From Owenia fusiformis (taxonomy: Eukaryota > Annelida > Polychaeta > Sabellida > Oweniidae): a stretch of 64,000 bases of DNA. How positions within the stretch are numbered: the first letter of the stretch is position 1; every line of letters begins with the position of its first letter. Where the stretch lies: contig CAIIXF020000124.1 of the NCBI GenBank assembly GCA_903813345.2, positions 124,001-188,000 on the forward strand, read 5' to 3'. The notes under the pieces were generated by a model, which saw only the letters and a list, made by a program, of their open reading frames with translations, did no database searches and had not been told where the DNA came from. Below are positions 25,140-38,600 of the stretch, piece after piece. The translations under genes and the position numbers were made by a program.

Positions 25140-26620
25140 CGGGGGTTCCCCATTACGTCATCTTCCGCATCATCTCCAATCAAATTACAGGATTCGATCA
25201 CGTGAACAATCATGAACATGTGCTCTCTCTCTCATGCTCATAGTAAAATTTGAAATCGTGGAAATCGCGTTAACATCAGTTCAATATCATCAAAAACCTA
25301 CGGTAATACTATTGAAGTTGCTCGATCCAAACTTGTAGAGAATACTCATAAAACAACATTGGGAGATTCAGTTCAATGGCAAATGAGCACGGATAGTGGG
25401 AAGTCCTCCATCTAGGAGGTATATACACCAGGTTATGCGACTAAAAATTTAAAAAATATGAAAAAAATATGGTCACCTGTCCTCTAGATTCAATTTTTGA
25501 ATGAATCGTAGCATAATGTACAGATTATTTGATATCATGCTATTCTTGAAACATTTATACGCAAAAATAACTGGGTCGCTCACCTCTTATGCCTATATGT
25601 CAATTCTCGTGAGTAAAATTTCTCCAGGCCATTGAAAGGTCCGCTCAGTAAATTGACAATTTATACTGCGCATGTGTCATGACCTACTTCAGGTTGTGAA
25701 ACACTGGACAAAATGGTTTGGTAAATTTCAAGCTATTTGATACCGTTGTGCGCATGCGCGCCTTTGCGTGATTTGCTTTATTCTCGCGAGATAAGGCACT
25801 CCGTCCCCTTAAATTTTTATTTTGAACATTGCAACCATTATGATTTGGTGCATTATCTGACCAATAAAGCAGATTTGGAGGTATGAATATTTTTTTTATT
25901 TTTCTGTTTAGTGTTTTCTACAGGCCCTATGTGTCTCAGGATATTTGTTTAACATAAACTAGACAAATAATTTATTTTAGAAATACATATTTTTTATTTT
26001 GGATGGAAGATGCGTAACCTGACAAATAATATAAGTAATATATGGAGGACTTCCCATAACCGTGCAAATGAGGCCTGTTCACAGTCAGCACCATCTATCT
26101 AATATAATAGAATGAAATCTGGTAACTTAGAAAAAGAGAAAATTCTAAATTATTTTTTTCTCATGCCAGGGGCTTTGCTCAGTGATATTATATGTTTATT
26201 CAACTTTCATATTTTGAAACTTGTCAGAAATTTTTTTTAACGATTTCTTGACTGTCAATAAATAGATATGAGGTCATGTCCATGAGCAGAGTTTTGGCCC
26301 AAAAAAGTAAGAAATTTGTGCTTCAAGCTCAATATCTGCGATTTGCAAGCGATTCTGACCATGTTTTAAGTATCAAAATAATGCTCAGAGTATTGAGACT
26401 CAACTGAAGTTAAAAAATAAGGTAAAATATACACCAATTAGTGATTATGACCAAACAAAAACGGGAGACCAAACGGGAAGTCAAAGTGTAACAGCACTTT
26501 CAGTCTAGATATCTGAGGATTGATAGTGCTCACTGTGGGCCTGTTTATAAAATTTGTTTTCGAACGTTCCAATATGAAAGGTCATCTTTGGGAAATCTTC
26601 CCCCCCTGCGAAGTGTCTGG
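25140..26620. repeat. Older dispersed repeat, homologous to 6170-6490, split by a hAT-like element
   Basis: 25190-25387 matches 6240-6450 (ACATGAACAATC.TGAA, AAATTTGAAATC, TTAACATCAGTTCAA, AGAGAATA.TCA.AAAACAAC). It resumes after the insertion (AATGAGGCCTGTTCACA at 26067). A further related piece is at 26543-26600 (GGGCCTGTTTATAAAATT, GAACGTTCCAATA). Confidence 0.65.
25388..26064. mobile_element. 677-bp hAT-like non-autonomous element
   Basis: An 8-bp target duplication CAAATGAG lies at 25380-25387 and 26065-26072. Termini are CACGGATAGTGGGAAGTCCT and, inverted, CACGGTTATGGGAAGTCCTC. No coding capacity. Removing it rejoins an older repeat. Confidence 0.88.
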
Positions 26621-26632
26621 AGTAAGGTCCAG

Positions 26633-27505
26633 ATGAAAAATACCATTTTGGTAAAAAAATGCTGTACATGCACATGTTATTTTCTGGTACACTATAAAGT
26701 ATAAAGGCATGTGTTAATTTCCTTGCTTTTTTCAGGAAAGTATCATTACATTGTCTTATTTTAGTATATCTGGTAAGAGGTCAATGGGAACTCCAGGGAA
26801 ACTCTGATATTTCAGGGTTTGTATAAAAAACCTACTACCTCATACCCACCTACCCACCTACCTGGAACATGTTACAGTCATTGAAGGGTTCAATTTTAAA
26901 GATTATTAAATCTCAAAACTTATTAACATTTCTACAATTCAGGCTTTATTTTATGACTAGACAGATGACAGATCCATAAATAAAGGCATATGGATGCATT
27001 TTAATGTTTTATGACCCGAGAGCGCTCTAGGGGAGTAAATAACTAATGACCGTGAGCATAGGTCCAACAAGCCAGATAAAGAAATTGAAAGAAAGTGTGC
27101 TAAATTCTATGCTCCAAGTGGGAATCGAACCCAGCTGGGATGTAGTAGCAACTTGCTATCAAGGGTCGTTACAAATGCATGTATAATTCATCATAATCTT
27201 TTAACTAAGATTTAATAAACTAAGATCTTAAAAATTGAACACTTCAGACTGTATCATGGTAGGAGGTTTTTTATACAAAGCCGATATTTCACACTTTCTA
27301 TTTTTCCAAATTTTCTTTCAAAGTTTCCAGACAACACAGGAGCTACCATTGACCTGTTTCCAGGCCGGTTTACTAAAAGTAGACAATGTAATGATACTTT
27401 CCTGAAAAAAGCAAGGAAATATACACATGCCTTCATACTTAATTTTGTACCAAAAAATGACATATGCAGGTACAGCAATTTTTTACCAAAATTTTCCAGC
27501 TGAAT
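26633..27505. mobile_element. Inverted-repeat element, same family as 21691 hairpin
   Basis: Arms 26633-26847 and 27251-27505 share CACATGTTATTTTCTGGTAC-like, AAGGCATGTGT, TTTCCTTGCTTTTTTCAGG (nearly exact) and AAAAAACCT.CTACC. The ~400-bp centre contains a tRNA-derived SINE fragment. Confidence 0.75.
27040..27180 (-). mobile_element. Possible tRNA-derived SINE fragment
   Basis: The minus strand contains GGGTTCGATTCCCACTTGG, a canonical T-arm/B-box, followed by a non-tRNA tail. The matching 5' acceptor stem and A-box are not found, so it is not a complete tRNA. Confidence 0.45.
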
Positions 27506-29290
27506 CTTAAATTTTAAGGCTCTTTAGCCAAAATTTAAGGCTATTTAGCTGTGAACATGGTATTTTGGCTAGAGAGCCTTGGTGTTTATAATCCGTGTTG
27601 AAATTGTTTTTCATTGATGTTTACGTAATCTACACAATAAAATAACAGTCCCTAAAGTTTTTCGACACAGAATGCCACTTAAAAATATTACATATGTACA
27701 TTACTACATAGTTGCTAAAACTTAACATCAATCATGGAATATTTTTCAGTTTATCGGGAATCCAGGGATATCAGCCCAGGACATCAGCCAGGGACATCAG
27801 TGAATGCACTTCCAAATCTATTAGCCTATTAGATTCCAATGCTGATATTATATGATTTTTCACATGACAATATATTTTTCATAATTTTTTGCAAAAACTT
27901 CCCCCTCAAAAGTCCTTCATTTGTATCAACGTTTTTTAGGCTAGCCTCCAATTCATCAATAAATGTGACCCCCACACCTAAAATTCTCCGAGTGACCTAT
28001 TCTTTACATCAAAATCTTCACCGGAAAATTTAAAGGGACACTTTAAAAGGACAAATGCGACTTAAAGAGGATAAAATGGTTAATTATAAAAATGACTTTT
28101 TTTCTGGATATAGATTTGATTGCCTGGTCTAACTCCTTCTTTGAACTTATTTTCGAAGATGCATGAAGGTTCAATCAAAGTCAATGTTTGAACCTTTAAA
28201 AAGTCAAATTTAGATTGAAGATTGGAAAGAACCTTTATTTTTCTCTGAACATCGGAAGTATATTTATGAGTCAAGTAAAAAGTGATAATGTTCTTTACAG
28301 TGGGGAAGTCAAAACAGTATAGTACTATAGTAGAATAGAAGTCATAATAAGAATTCAAAGATCATTTAGAAGCATTTAAATCCACGGCAAAAATTGAAAT
28401 GACTGTAATCTTATGTTTTCATCTTCATCTTCTTCGCGGACCTCAGAGAAGACACTTCGTGTTAATAATCAGTGATTTTATCAATCAAAAATATTTCTTT
28501 TATGTATTTGTCCAATATCTGCTTAAATATGGTACAGTGTATGTATATTTGTGTTGATTGTTAAATTACAAAATAGATTGGGTAAAGAATATGTCGAAGT
28601 CTTCTGATCTCGTCTCAGAAGCAATATTTTGTCTTTTCCGCCACTTAGAATTCCTTTAAGCTCTAGCAAAATTGGCTATAAAAAATCCTGGGGAGATCAC
28701 TGACATCGGTTCCCAAATGCAGATTGATGGTCATTCATCTATCTAGAATTAGAGAACAGCTATACTGCATTCTGATTGGATAAGATATTCTGATTAAGCA
28801 TGGTCATGTTTGAATTATGTATAGAGGTTGTATAACACCAACACTACAGTATTTATAAAGCAAATGTTTCTAATCCCAATTTGGTAAATAAATTGTAACA
28901 TCAGGTACTTGAATGGATAGTAGAGTTGTCCATGAAAGAAGATCAACTCCTCCACTTTCTGTGTACTTTGGTTGGGGGGTGGGTTCAGTGAATACAAAGC
29001 TTGACAGGGATCTTCACAGCAATTGGGATATCTTTTTTTTAAACATTTGGTAGCAATGGACATAATGTATATTTGTGTGATAATGAGTAGTAGTGGTAGT
29101 AGTATATCTCATGGAGGGGTGAATTCGATATATTGTAGTACTTATATAAAATATGAATCTACCATAACATCTTTAAGTAAATTCACAACAGTTTATAATT
29201 ATGTGTGACGTACATTGACTGTATGATTGCCTCTGAAGCATCATACCAGTGTATGAGTTTACAATACATTGCACCAGTTTTCCTTTTCAG
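27506..29290. other. Upstream region of CEP135
   Basis: Expected to hold the promoter and a 5' non-coding exon. I see no convincing TATA box or CpG island. A lone CTGGGGAGATCACT MITE end lies at 28689. Open frames are short and AT-driven. Confidence 0.4.
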
Positions 29291-29600
29291 AGCTAAAGCA
29301 GAATGTCGATGGCACAGGAAAAATTTGTTGCATTGCGCAAAAGACTCGACCAGTTAGGTTATAGGCAGCCTCTTGGGATTGAATCCCTCCCTCTCGTGGA
29401 GAGACTATTTGCTGATCTAATACACACAACAGAAAGCCTCAAACGTGCAAAACTAGAAACAGTACGTCCTAAGGAAACAAAGGATTTCACTGCAGCAGTA
29501 GACCCATATAAAAGTGACAATGCTAAACTAGTCAAAGAAAATAATCAACTACATGTTCAGCTGATTAAGAAAACTGAGGAGTCTGATGCTACAATAAGAG
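29291..29600 (+). CDS. CEP135: CEP135 first coding exon (residues 1-100)
   Basis: A TTTTCAG acceptor precedes 12 nt of leader and the ATG at 29303; the donor is AGAG|GTAAG (phase 1). It encodes the conserved KRLDQLGYRQ segment and the start of the N-terminal coiled coil, which is the microtubule- and CPAP-binding end in studied homologs. The acceptor just ahead of the ATG implies at least one upstream non-coding exon, which I could not locate. Confidence 0.93.
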
Positions 29601-32600
29601 GTAAGAAAGATGCATCAGTAGATTATTAAGAACGTAAAATGTCTGATCGATAGACTGGTACCAGAGATGAGTTTTAGCCTTTGGTCAACAGGGATTTCAA
29701 TAGCAGCAGGCAACAAGCAATTTTCACCATAAAACCGCCTGTTGTTTTGAGGGACTTTTCCACATGAAGGTTTTTTGATTTCCATTAGTTTTGCCTGTTT
29801 TTCATTTTATTTAGCCTGTTGTGAGAAATTCTTGTGAAACCTCTAGTCAATGATAATATGTGCAATTTAAATTAACCACACCACACAATTTAAAAGTACA
29901 TGTAAAAATTTTATTTCACTACCAAAACAATGACAAAATTACAAAGTATAGATATGGAATTCTTGTTAATATATTCTTTATGCATGAATATAAACTTCAT
30001 GTATGTAACATATGTATTTTCATGATCCATCTTAAAAATCATTCTCAGAATTGGCATTTTAAATGATTACAGATCTGAAAGAAAGTTTGAGAAAGCTAGA
30101 ACATGACAGTGCAGATCTGAGATTCCTCAATAACCAATATGTTCACAAGATACGTGCCATAAAACAAGAATCTAAGGCAAAGACAGAAAAGATCTTGCAA
30201 CTCCAAGAAAAAAACTTCCAGGCTGTTGTGCAGACACCAGGTATGTAAATATATTAAAGCAGTCGCACACTGTTACTTAATCAAAATATTTTGATTCTTT
30301 ATATTAGAAATAAATTGATAACATAAAAAATTAATTGTAAGCTACTATTCTCTAGAAAAATTACATAAATTTTTATTAATTTGGATTTACCCTAACCTTA
30401 ACACAACAAAAGGCATCTTCTGCTTAACTAAAAAGCTCAAAAACTCAAACCACACTTTTAAAAGTTAATTAAAAGTTAAATAGATGTCACTCTTTTCAAT
30501 GCATTAATTACTTTAAACTATACATTTTGTCATGGGCTTTCAGCCCATGGTTCTGTTTTGAAATAAAAAATGTAAACTAAATATTTGCAGGTGGTAGGAA
30601 GAAATCAATTCCATTCAGACGCCAACGTATGGAGACTGATTGTCTCTTACCCCCCTCCACAACCCCATCCCCACCCCTACCTCAGGCCGATGACCCATAC
30701 GTCGCTGATCTACTTCAGGTAAGTGATGAGTCCTACTTTGATACATTTAATGTCACCACAACAATTGTTGAAGTCTCCAACTTTTTTGTGGATGGTGTTC
30801 GGCGTTGGTGTTTAGCATTCAGTGTCTGTAGCAAATGGCAGGTGGTGACATTTTGCATGTTTGTGCCTTATTATTATCCCATCGAACGAAGTTCGGAGGG
30901 ATATAGGGAACGCCTCCGTCCGTCCGTCCGTCTGGCCGTCGGTCCGTCCGGGCAATAACTCAAATACCGTTGGCCCGATTTTGTTCATATTTTGTACACA
31001 TATACCCTATGGGGGTAGAAGTTCTGCTCGAAAGCCGATTTTCAAAATGGCCGCTCATTTCAAAATGGTGGCCATTTTAGTGCCGATTTTACAGTAATTT
31101 AGGTGCAATATGTAAACTGTTATAGCAATATGTTTTAAATGTAAAAAGATGATAAAGGACAATAATAATGCTACAAATGTAGATGTTAAAGAAGCACATG
31201 GCAGCCATCTTGAAAAATGGCGGCCTTTACGCATCATTTTACGATTTTTGCTGTAACTCAAAAAATAGTGGATTTTGTTCATATTTGGTATGTGAATACT
31301 ATAAGCATTGCACACTGTCTAAAGACACTTTTGGTAGAAGGCGGCCATTTTGAAAAATGGTCACCATTTTAACGTATTTTACTATAACTTGAAAAGTAGT
31401 AGAGCGATTTTGTTCATATTTGGTATGTGAATACTATAAGCATAGCACACTGTCCTATGACACTTTTGGTAGAAGGCGGCCATTTTGAAAAAAAATTTGA
31501 AAATTGGCTGCCATTTTAACGTATGTTGCTATAACTCGAAAATTAGTGGAGCGATTTTGTTCATATTTGGTATGTGAATACTATAAGCATGGCACACTGT
31601 CCTATGACACTTTTGGTAGAAGGCGGCCATTTTGAAAAAAAATTTGAAAAATGGCCACCATTTAAACGTATTTTACTATAACTAGAAAAGTAGTGGAGCG
31701 ATTTTGTTCATATTTGGTATGTGAATACTATAAGCATGGCACACTGTCTATTTCTAATGACACTTTTGGTAGGAGGTGACCATTTTGAAAAATGGCCGCC
31801 ATTTTAACGTATTTTACTATAACTCGAAAAGTAGTGGAGCGATTTTGTTCATATTTGATACGTGAATACTTTAAGCATGGCACATTGTCTAATAAAACTT
31901 TGGGGAGTAGTCGACCATTTTGAAAAATGGCCAACATTTTTATGTGTGTGTTATTTTACAAGTACGTGTGCGATTTTTCAAAAATTTTAGAGGTGGCTAC
32001 TTAAAAGCATATTATTTCTTCTGATGACAACTTTGCTAGTGAGCAACCATTTTGAAAATGGTGGCCTTTCTGGTGTGTTGTTTTATAATATTTGCTATTC
32101 GTTTGTAAAAATGCCAGCCATTTCTGTTCGATGGGATACGCTACGCTTTGGCGTTGCCGTTGTTCTGGTTCATTTCAGGAAAGCTACATTTCTATTTATT
32201 TCATCAACAGATTTTATTGCAATAAGTTCATACAAGTGCAAATCATACAATACAAGGGACATTTTCGTCACAGTCCTTATTTGTAGAAATGCGAAATATG
32301 GTCTGTAATAGTATGTTTAATATATTAATTAATTTTATCAAAATTGGACTGTTTCTGGCTCACTTTTAATCAGGGTTTGAAACTGCTGCCGGACTGCAAT
32401 CACTTTTCACTCTGCAAAAACAGTTGCCTTTTGGGCAATAAATTGAGAATCGAATGCCAATAATGTGAATCTAGGCATGTTTTCAACTTTATTCTTGACC
32501 CCTACTTTTAGTTGAATATCTACAAAATCTGACTCTTCTTTCCTATATCTAGTATCTATGATATTTATGTTTTAGGTGGCTGACAATAGGATAGCTGAGC

Positions 32601-35600
32601 TTGAGAGTCAGGTGGCCAGAATTGTTGATGAGAAAACAGCAATTGAGAAAAAAGTGTCAATGTTCAGAAAACAGGTTAGTTTAATGTATTTATCATTTTT
32701 GTCGCCTGATTAAGAAATGGTGACATATGAAGGAATCAGGAATCAGATATGCACACGGTTGTTTAACCCTTTCACGACAATAGGCTCCATATGGAGCCCT
32801 ATTATGTAATACCTTTCAGGATGATGGGCTCCTTTTGGCACCATTATTTTTATTTATATACATCAATGAAATGACAATATTTCTAGTTCTATTCAGTATT
32901 TTTACACCAAATTTCGACAATTCAGTTACCAGGCCAACATTTTCCTCTTATATTCATGTCGGGAAAGGGTTAAAACATCATAGATGCTCTAACAGTGTGG
33001 GGATTAAACTGAAGCAGATATAACAAGATAAATAAAGATATTTTGACGCAATAAAAGCTGCCGGAGGAGGGCACACTAACTACTAAGGACATCATGATAC
33101 TTGAGAGTTAGTGGTGAGTTTAGATGATCTTTCCAATGGTATATCACACTAAGTATGAGTTTAGCTGTAGCAGGGGGTGGATTTATTTGACACTGTGCAT
33201 ATTGAGGACAACTGTGAATCATGTTTTAATTTCATCAATATATTCAATAAAGTTAGTGCAATGCATGCATCTAAATAAGAAAGTCTAACAGACATTAAAT
33301 GTCTTGAAATAGAGTTGAGTTTCACTTGAAAAACTTTACATATGTCAAAGTGTTATTATTGACTGTATAGTACCCCACACAGATTTTTGATAATAACTTT
33401 GACCTGTGATTTGAACACTTCCCCCTATACTATTTGTTATTAAATTTAGCACACATAAACTAGAGGCAATTTCCAACATTGGAAATTTTTTATTGAGCCA
33501 TATGTTAAATAAAGATTAAATGGTAGTAATTTCAAAATGCTAAACAATGGGCAATATTTTACCAAATTGCTACATTGTTTCAATGAATATGCCCTGTAGT
33601 ACATTTTAACATTTATGATTATGACAACAACCGGATAACTATATATCTAGGGCAAATGTATTTCCAAAATAAAACTTTGTTGATGGACCTGTGTTATAGA
33701 CAGACTACCCATAGACTATTCAAAAATACCATAAAGGCCTACTTTTCACGGAGTATTATTGTTCAAATAAGTGATAAGTAAATGAAATTGTTAAAACAGC
33801 AATTCTTAATTTTGATCTTATGACGTCAAATTGGTTAAAATGCATTAATAATACCCTTGGTTCAGTTGCTTGTGTTTTTATTGTTATTGAAGTAAAATAA
33901 AAACGGAAAAATTCCACTGTTGGAAATTGCCTCTTGTTTATGTATGCTAATTTTAATAACAAATAGTTTAATGTTAAGTGTTCAAATCGCAGGTCAAAGT
34001 TATTATCAAAAACTTGTGTGGGGTACTAAGCTATAACCATCGTTTTATCTTGAAATCCACTTTCAGTATTTGATGCTCACATCTGAAACAAATGGTTTAA
34101 TTGCAGCCAATGAATTGCAAATGTATATGCTTTTAGTAGTGTTTACTATAGACATTAGTTTTAGCATCAGTGTGCAAAATAACTTTTTTTATGTTGCCAA
34201 TTTTAGCGAGGCACTTTAAAGTGGTTCTGTCAATGTTTTCAGTTTAGCTATGCCAAAATATGTTTATGCTACTGCATTGTATACTTTCAGCAGACTGTCT
34301 GCTTATGTTTTTTTATTTTAATGCCAATTTTGGGCCTTTGATACTCCAAATCATTGATTTGAAATATTTGCCCCATCAATGTTTAGACCGGACTGAAGAA
34401 CTGATTTTCATTTTCAATTTGCTTTGAGAACATTAAAAAATGCTTTCTTTAATTCAGTTGGCTTGCTGAATACTCATGGAAGTAAAAATTCAGTGAGTGC
34501 AATTTTGATTGGGTAGCTGGTTTTTTTTATTGACCGTACATATGTATTCTCAGAACTCTCATGTTTAAGATTAAATCAAATGAATATCTCTAACTTAAAG
34601 GCGAGAGCTCTTAGCAAAATCAAACTAATGGAACCAGGTATTTTTAGCACATAGCAGCCCAGTTTTACTAAATCTAGTACTGTAGACAAAAGTTGGAAAA
34701 GCCTACAATTTAATGTGGAAATATACCCAAAATGGGCGAATTTGAGAAAAACAGAAAGGACATACAGGTGGTTAAATCTGGCCGTCTTCAAAAGTTGAAT
34801 GGTCTTTGGGATTGTTGGAATTTATATTTTAGATCTAACTTGATTTCAATAAGCCTGAAAAATAATAACCACAATTGCCATCAGGACTGTCAATAGATGG
34901 CGAAAAATTCAATTGGTTTAATTGTTTACTTTAAAGAGATCGTGTCTCCTCAAAACACAATTAGAGTAACCCCTTGATTTTTTCGTGTTATTTGATGTAA
35001 AACAAGTGTGTTTATCAACTTATCAATTCTCAGGTTTGAATTAATTCGTTAACAGTATCAATTCGATGATTGTTCCTAGCCATGAATTTCCACTTACATC
35101 AATAGAAATTCAAATTTAAAAAGCCCGCTCAAATTTGTTCCAGTCTGATTTGCTTTTTCCTTCAGATTATTTTGGCTTAGAGAAGCCATATTTATTACTT
35201 CTAAGGGGTTACAATATAGATAAATCCCCAAAAAACATTGTATTCTGTTTTCGACTTATTGCGTTCAATTCTGACAGTTGGTTGTTCTTTTGGTTGTCCT
35301 GTTGATATCCTCAATATATTGTCGTTATCATGCTTATGATTTGGTCTCAAGATATATCTAAGGTATATATGATGTTTTATGAGCAATTATATTGGGACAT
35401 TACTGATTGTCCAGAATAGAAATCTGGACAATTCGATCTTTTTAACATGAAAAATTGCTCCAAGATTCTCCGAAGATAAATTTTATTGGAAATATCCAAA
35501 ACCTTTTGATACAAAGATTTTGAACTTTTCTGAAAAGGATCAGGCTAAATCTTCATTGACACATTGTTAAAAAATCTTTAAAATTTCTTTTTTTTAAAAT

Positions 35601-38600
35601 CACAAGTTTAAGGTAAAATTGCAATTCACAGATCACCAGTATCATCTAGTTTTATGATTTACATTAATCCATTTTAAATATTCGATAAATCAAGGAAGTA
35701 TGTATATTTTTCAATTCTTTTCAATATTATATTCCCCTACCAAAACCCAACCAAACGTGTCACCTATTTATCCATTTTTGTAATAAATGTTTAATTGATC
35801 GAGTCTTGCACTTAAATCTTTAGTAAAATATAGAGGGCTCTCAATTAAAATTTTTATGTTACATTTTCACATTGAGAAATATGTTGTTTCAAATTCCTTG
35901 AAATATTTTATAGTTGCTCAAACTATTCTACATAAACAGGACATCTGTAACAACTACAATTCTGTTCAATACTAAAAGAAATTCAAATTATTAGTCATTT
36001 AAGTTCAGCAAAAATATTATTAATTTAGCCACAATAAAGTACAGTAATTCAGAACTCAAAAATGACTATTGTTATATATAATAATGGAGTTTATATAATG
36101 CTTTTAGTAGTTGACCTTATTTTTTTCTCTATAAAACATCACTTCATTACAAGTATCCACAACCCTTGCAGTTCAAAAATATTCACACATAATAAATACA
36201 AACTTGTGAGTTTATCACATTTCATTAATTATTAATTATTTATAGATTTAATAAGCAATTGATTAACTGCATTATTGGGTTCCCAGTGGATAAAGTTATT
36301 ATGTCTGATATAATAGTTGTTAACTTTAACACTTCAACTCTTACATGTACACTCCCCTCCATAAGTTTGGCAACTTGAGGTTTTCATTTGATAGCATATC
36401 AAAGCCGAAGCCTGTTAACGTGTATTCTTAATTTTGTTTCTTAATTATAACTGTTCAGAAATTGAAGTCAAATTTGTTGATTTTTTAAAATACCAAACAA
36501 AAGCTTTAATTAGTGATCAAAAATGGGACTTCCAATTGCCAAACTTATGCTGAGGAGTGTATATTCAAGCTGTTAACGGTCTCCTATTAACCAAACAGAC
36601 CTTATTCAAATTGAAACCCCCTTTTAAATGAGCACTATTAATCAAATAGACTTGATGTTGTTAAGAACGCTACATTTCTAGTGACCTTTTTCTAACTGTG
36701 ATATTCGATCCATCAACGATATTCTACTACACCTGTTATTCAGTGTTAACAATGCAGAGTATTTTTAACAGCATAATTGACAGCACAGTTTGAATTAATC
36801 AGCAGGTATATAGATCCAGGTAAGCCACTAGTCAAAGCTTATAGATTATCGATTTAAATCTAAAGATTGCTTTTCTGTTCTTCAAATAGGCTTATGCAGA
36901 TTGACAATACGCTATTGTGACCTTTAACTGTATAAACAGATATGAATAAAATGTACGTTAGAATTTAAATACGCTAGGAGCAGTTAGCGTAAAGTATAGT
37001 AAAAATTTTCCAAGTAATTTTGAATGAGATGGTGGAGTTAATTTAGCAGAACAGGCCCAGTTTAAAGCCCCGCACTTGGCTATTTTGCACTCAGAAGAAT
37101 AAGTTATATATCAGGCTTCATTAGGCCGAGGAGCAATTTTTGGCTTTATTTTGGACAAGGAGCACTTTTAGGCTTTATTTAGCCAATAAGCAACAGTTCG
37201 TAGGCATTATTTGGCTAAGGGAGAAAAGTGAAGGCTAAGGTAGAAAAAGTGAAGGCTTTACCCTCATTGAGTCAAGAAACAGTAAATTCAGGCTATATGT
37301 ATGACAGCGTAGGACTAAACTCTTTACAAGGAGTTAAAGTTTCTGTAGAAAGGTAGAGACATCTATGCAGAAACAGAATCATCATGTCTACGAGGAGGTC
37401 AAGAAGCAAATCAAGAAGTTCTAGGGTAGGTTTCTTTGATGCTTGTTTGGCTTGAAGTTGTTTGGATATATTTGAATCTAACTACAGGCCTTCGTACCTC
37501 CCCCACTAACACACCTCCTCTGTGTGAGAAGTTTTCATACCTGTCAAGTCAAGTAGTGGGAGTGGGGAGCATGGCTTAAAGTCTTCAGGAATTTCAGGAA
37601 ATTTCAGGAAAAAATTGACCAAAATCTGACCCCATTGAGTTCAATACAAATCTGGATTTTTTTTTTGGGGGGGGGGGTAGGGGTCAAGCAAGGGATTCAA
37701 AATAAAGGTCATATTTGTTTAATTTTTTCCTATGAAAAAACTTTTTCTTCCAAATTTGAAAGCATATGTATTTGTGTCTACATAACTCGATAAAGCACTC
37801 AATCAAATCTCATTTTTCCAAAGTTTCATAGAAGGAGGACCTGCCAAAACCAACCCCTCGCTTGGCCCGCGTCTTTCGCCATACAATTTTCAGGAAATTT
37901 GAAATTTGTTGCTTTAAGCCATGGGGGAGGCGTCACAATCGAGTCGAGTAGAGGGGTTCAATTAGAAAATATGCATTTTCTTGGCAACATTTTTCAACTT
38001 GTCTGCAACTTTATAATTTACATTGATTCACATTTCACATTTCTCAATAAATTAATGAATCAATTTAAGTTATGCAAGGGAAAATTCAATACCCTGGAAA
38101 GTCGCTTGCGTCGTTGCGTTTCGTTCAGTGGATAAGCTGTGGCCACACGCCCATATCTGATTATCCAATTATCTGATTACGGATCATTTAATGACCAAAA
38201 ACACAACATTTGCATTAGAAAATAACTTTAAAGCTATGGCACTGATACCCCATACGTTTGTACGGGTAATTGTGCAGTATTAATCCACCATATAATACAT
38301 AGACAGAGTATTTTAGGTTAACATGCAATGCTAACATATACACTGATATTGCCTTGTATTTGTGTAACAGATCATCTTATTAAACAGAAATGTTATACAT
38401 GCACTCAATTCTTGTATTGAATCTCTGATTTTATATATGATTTGTGCCCCACTATGGTTGCAGTGATCTCCCCATGTCACTTTTACCGGGGGCTCCCCCT
38501 ACTTGAAACCAAAGGCCCCCCAGTTGGCACCCAGTTGGAATCTGCACTTCAACTTCTGATTTGAAAAATGAGTGAAGTAAGCACCTACACTGAGATATTG

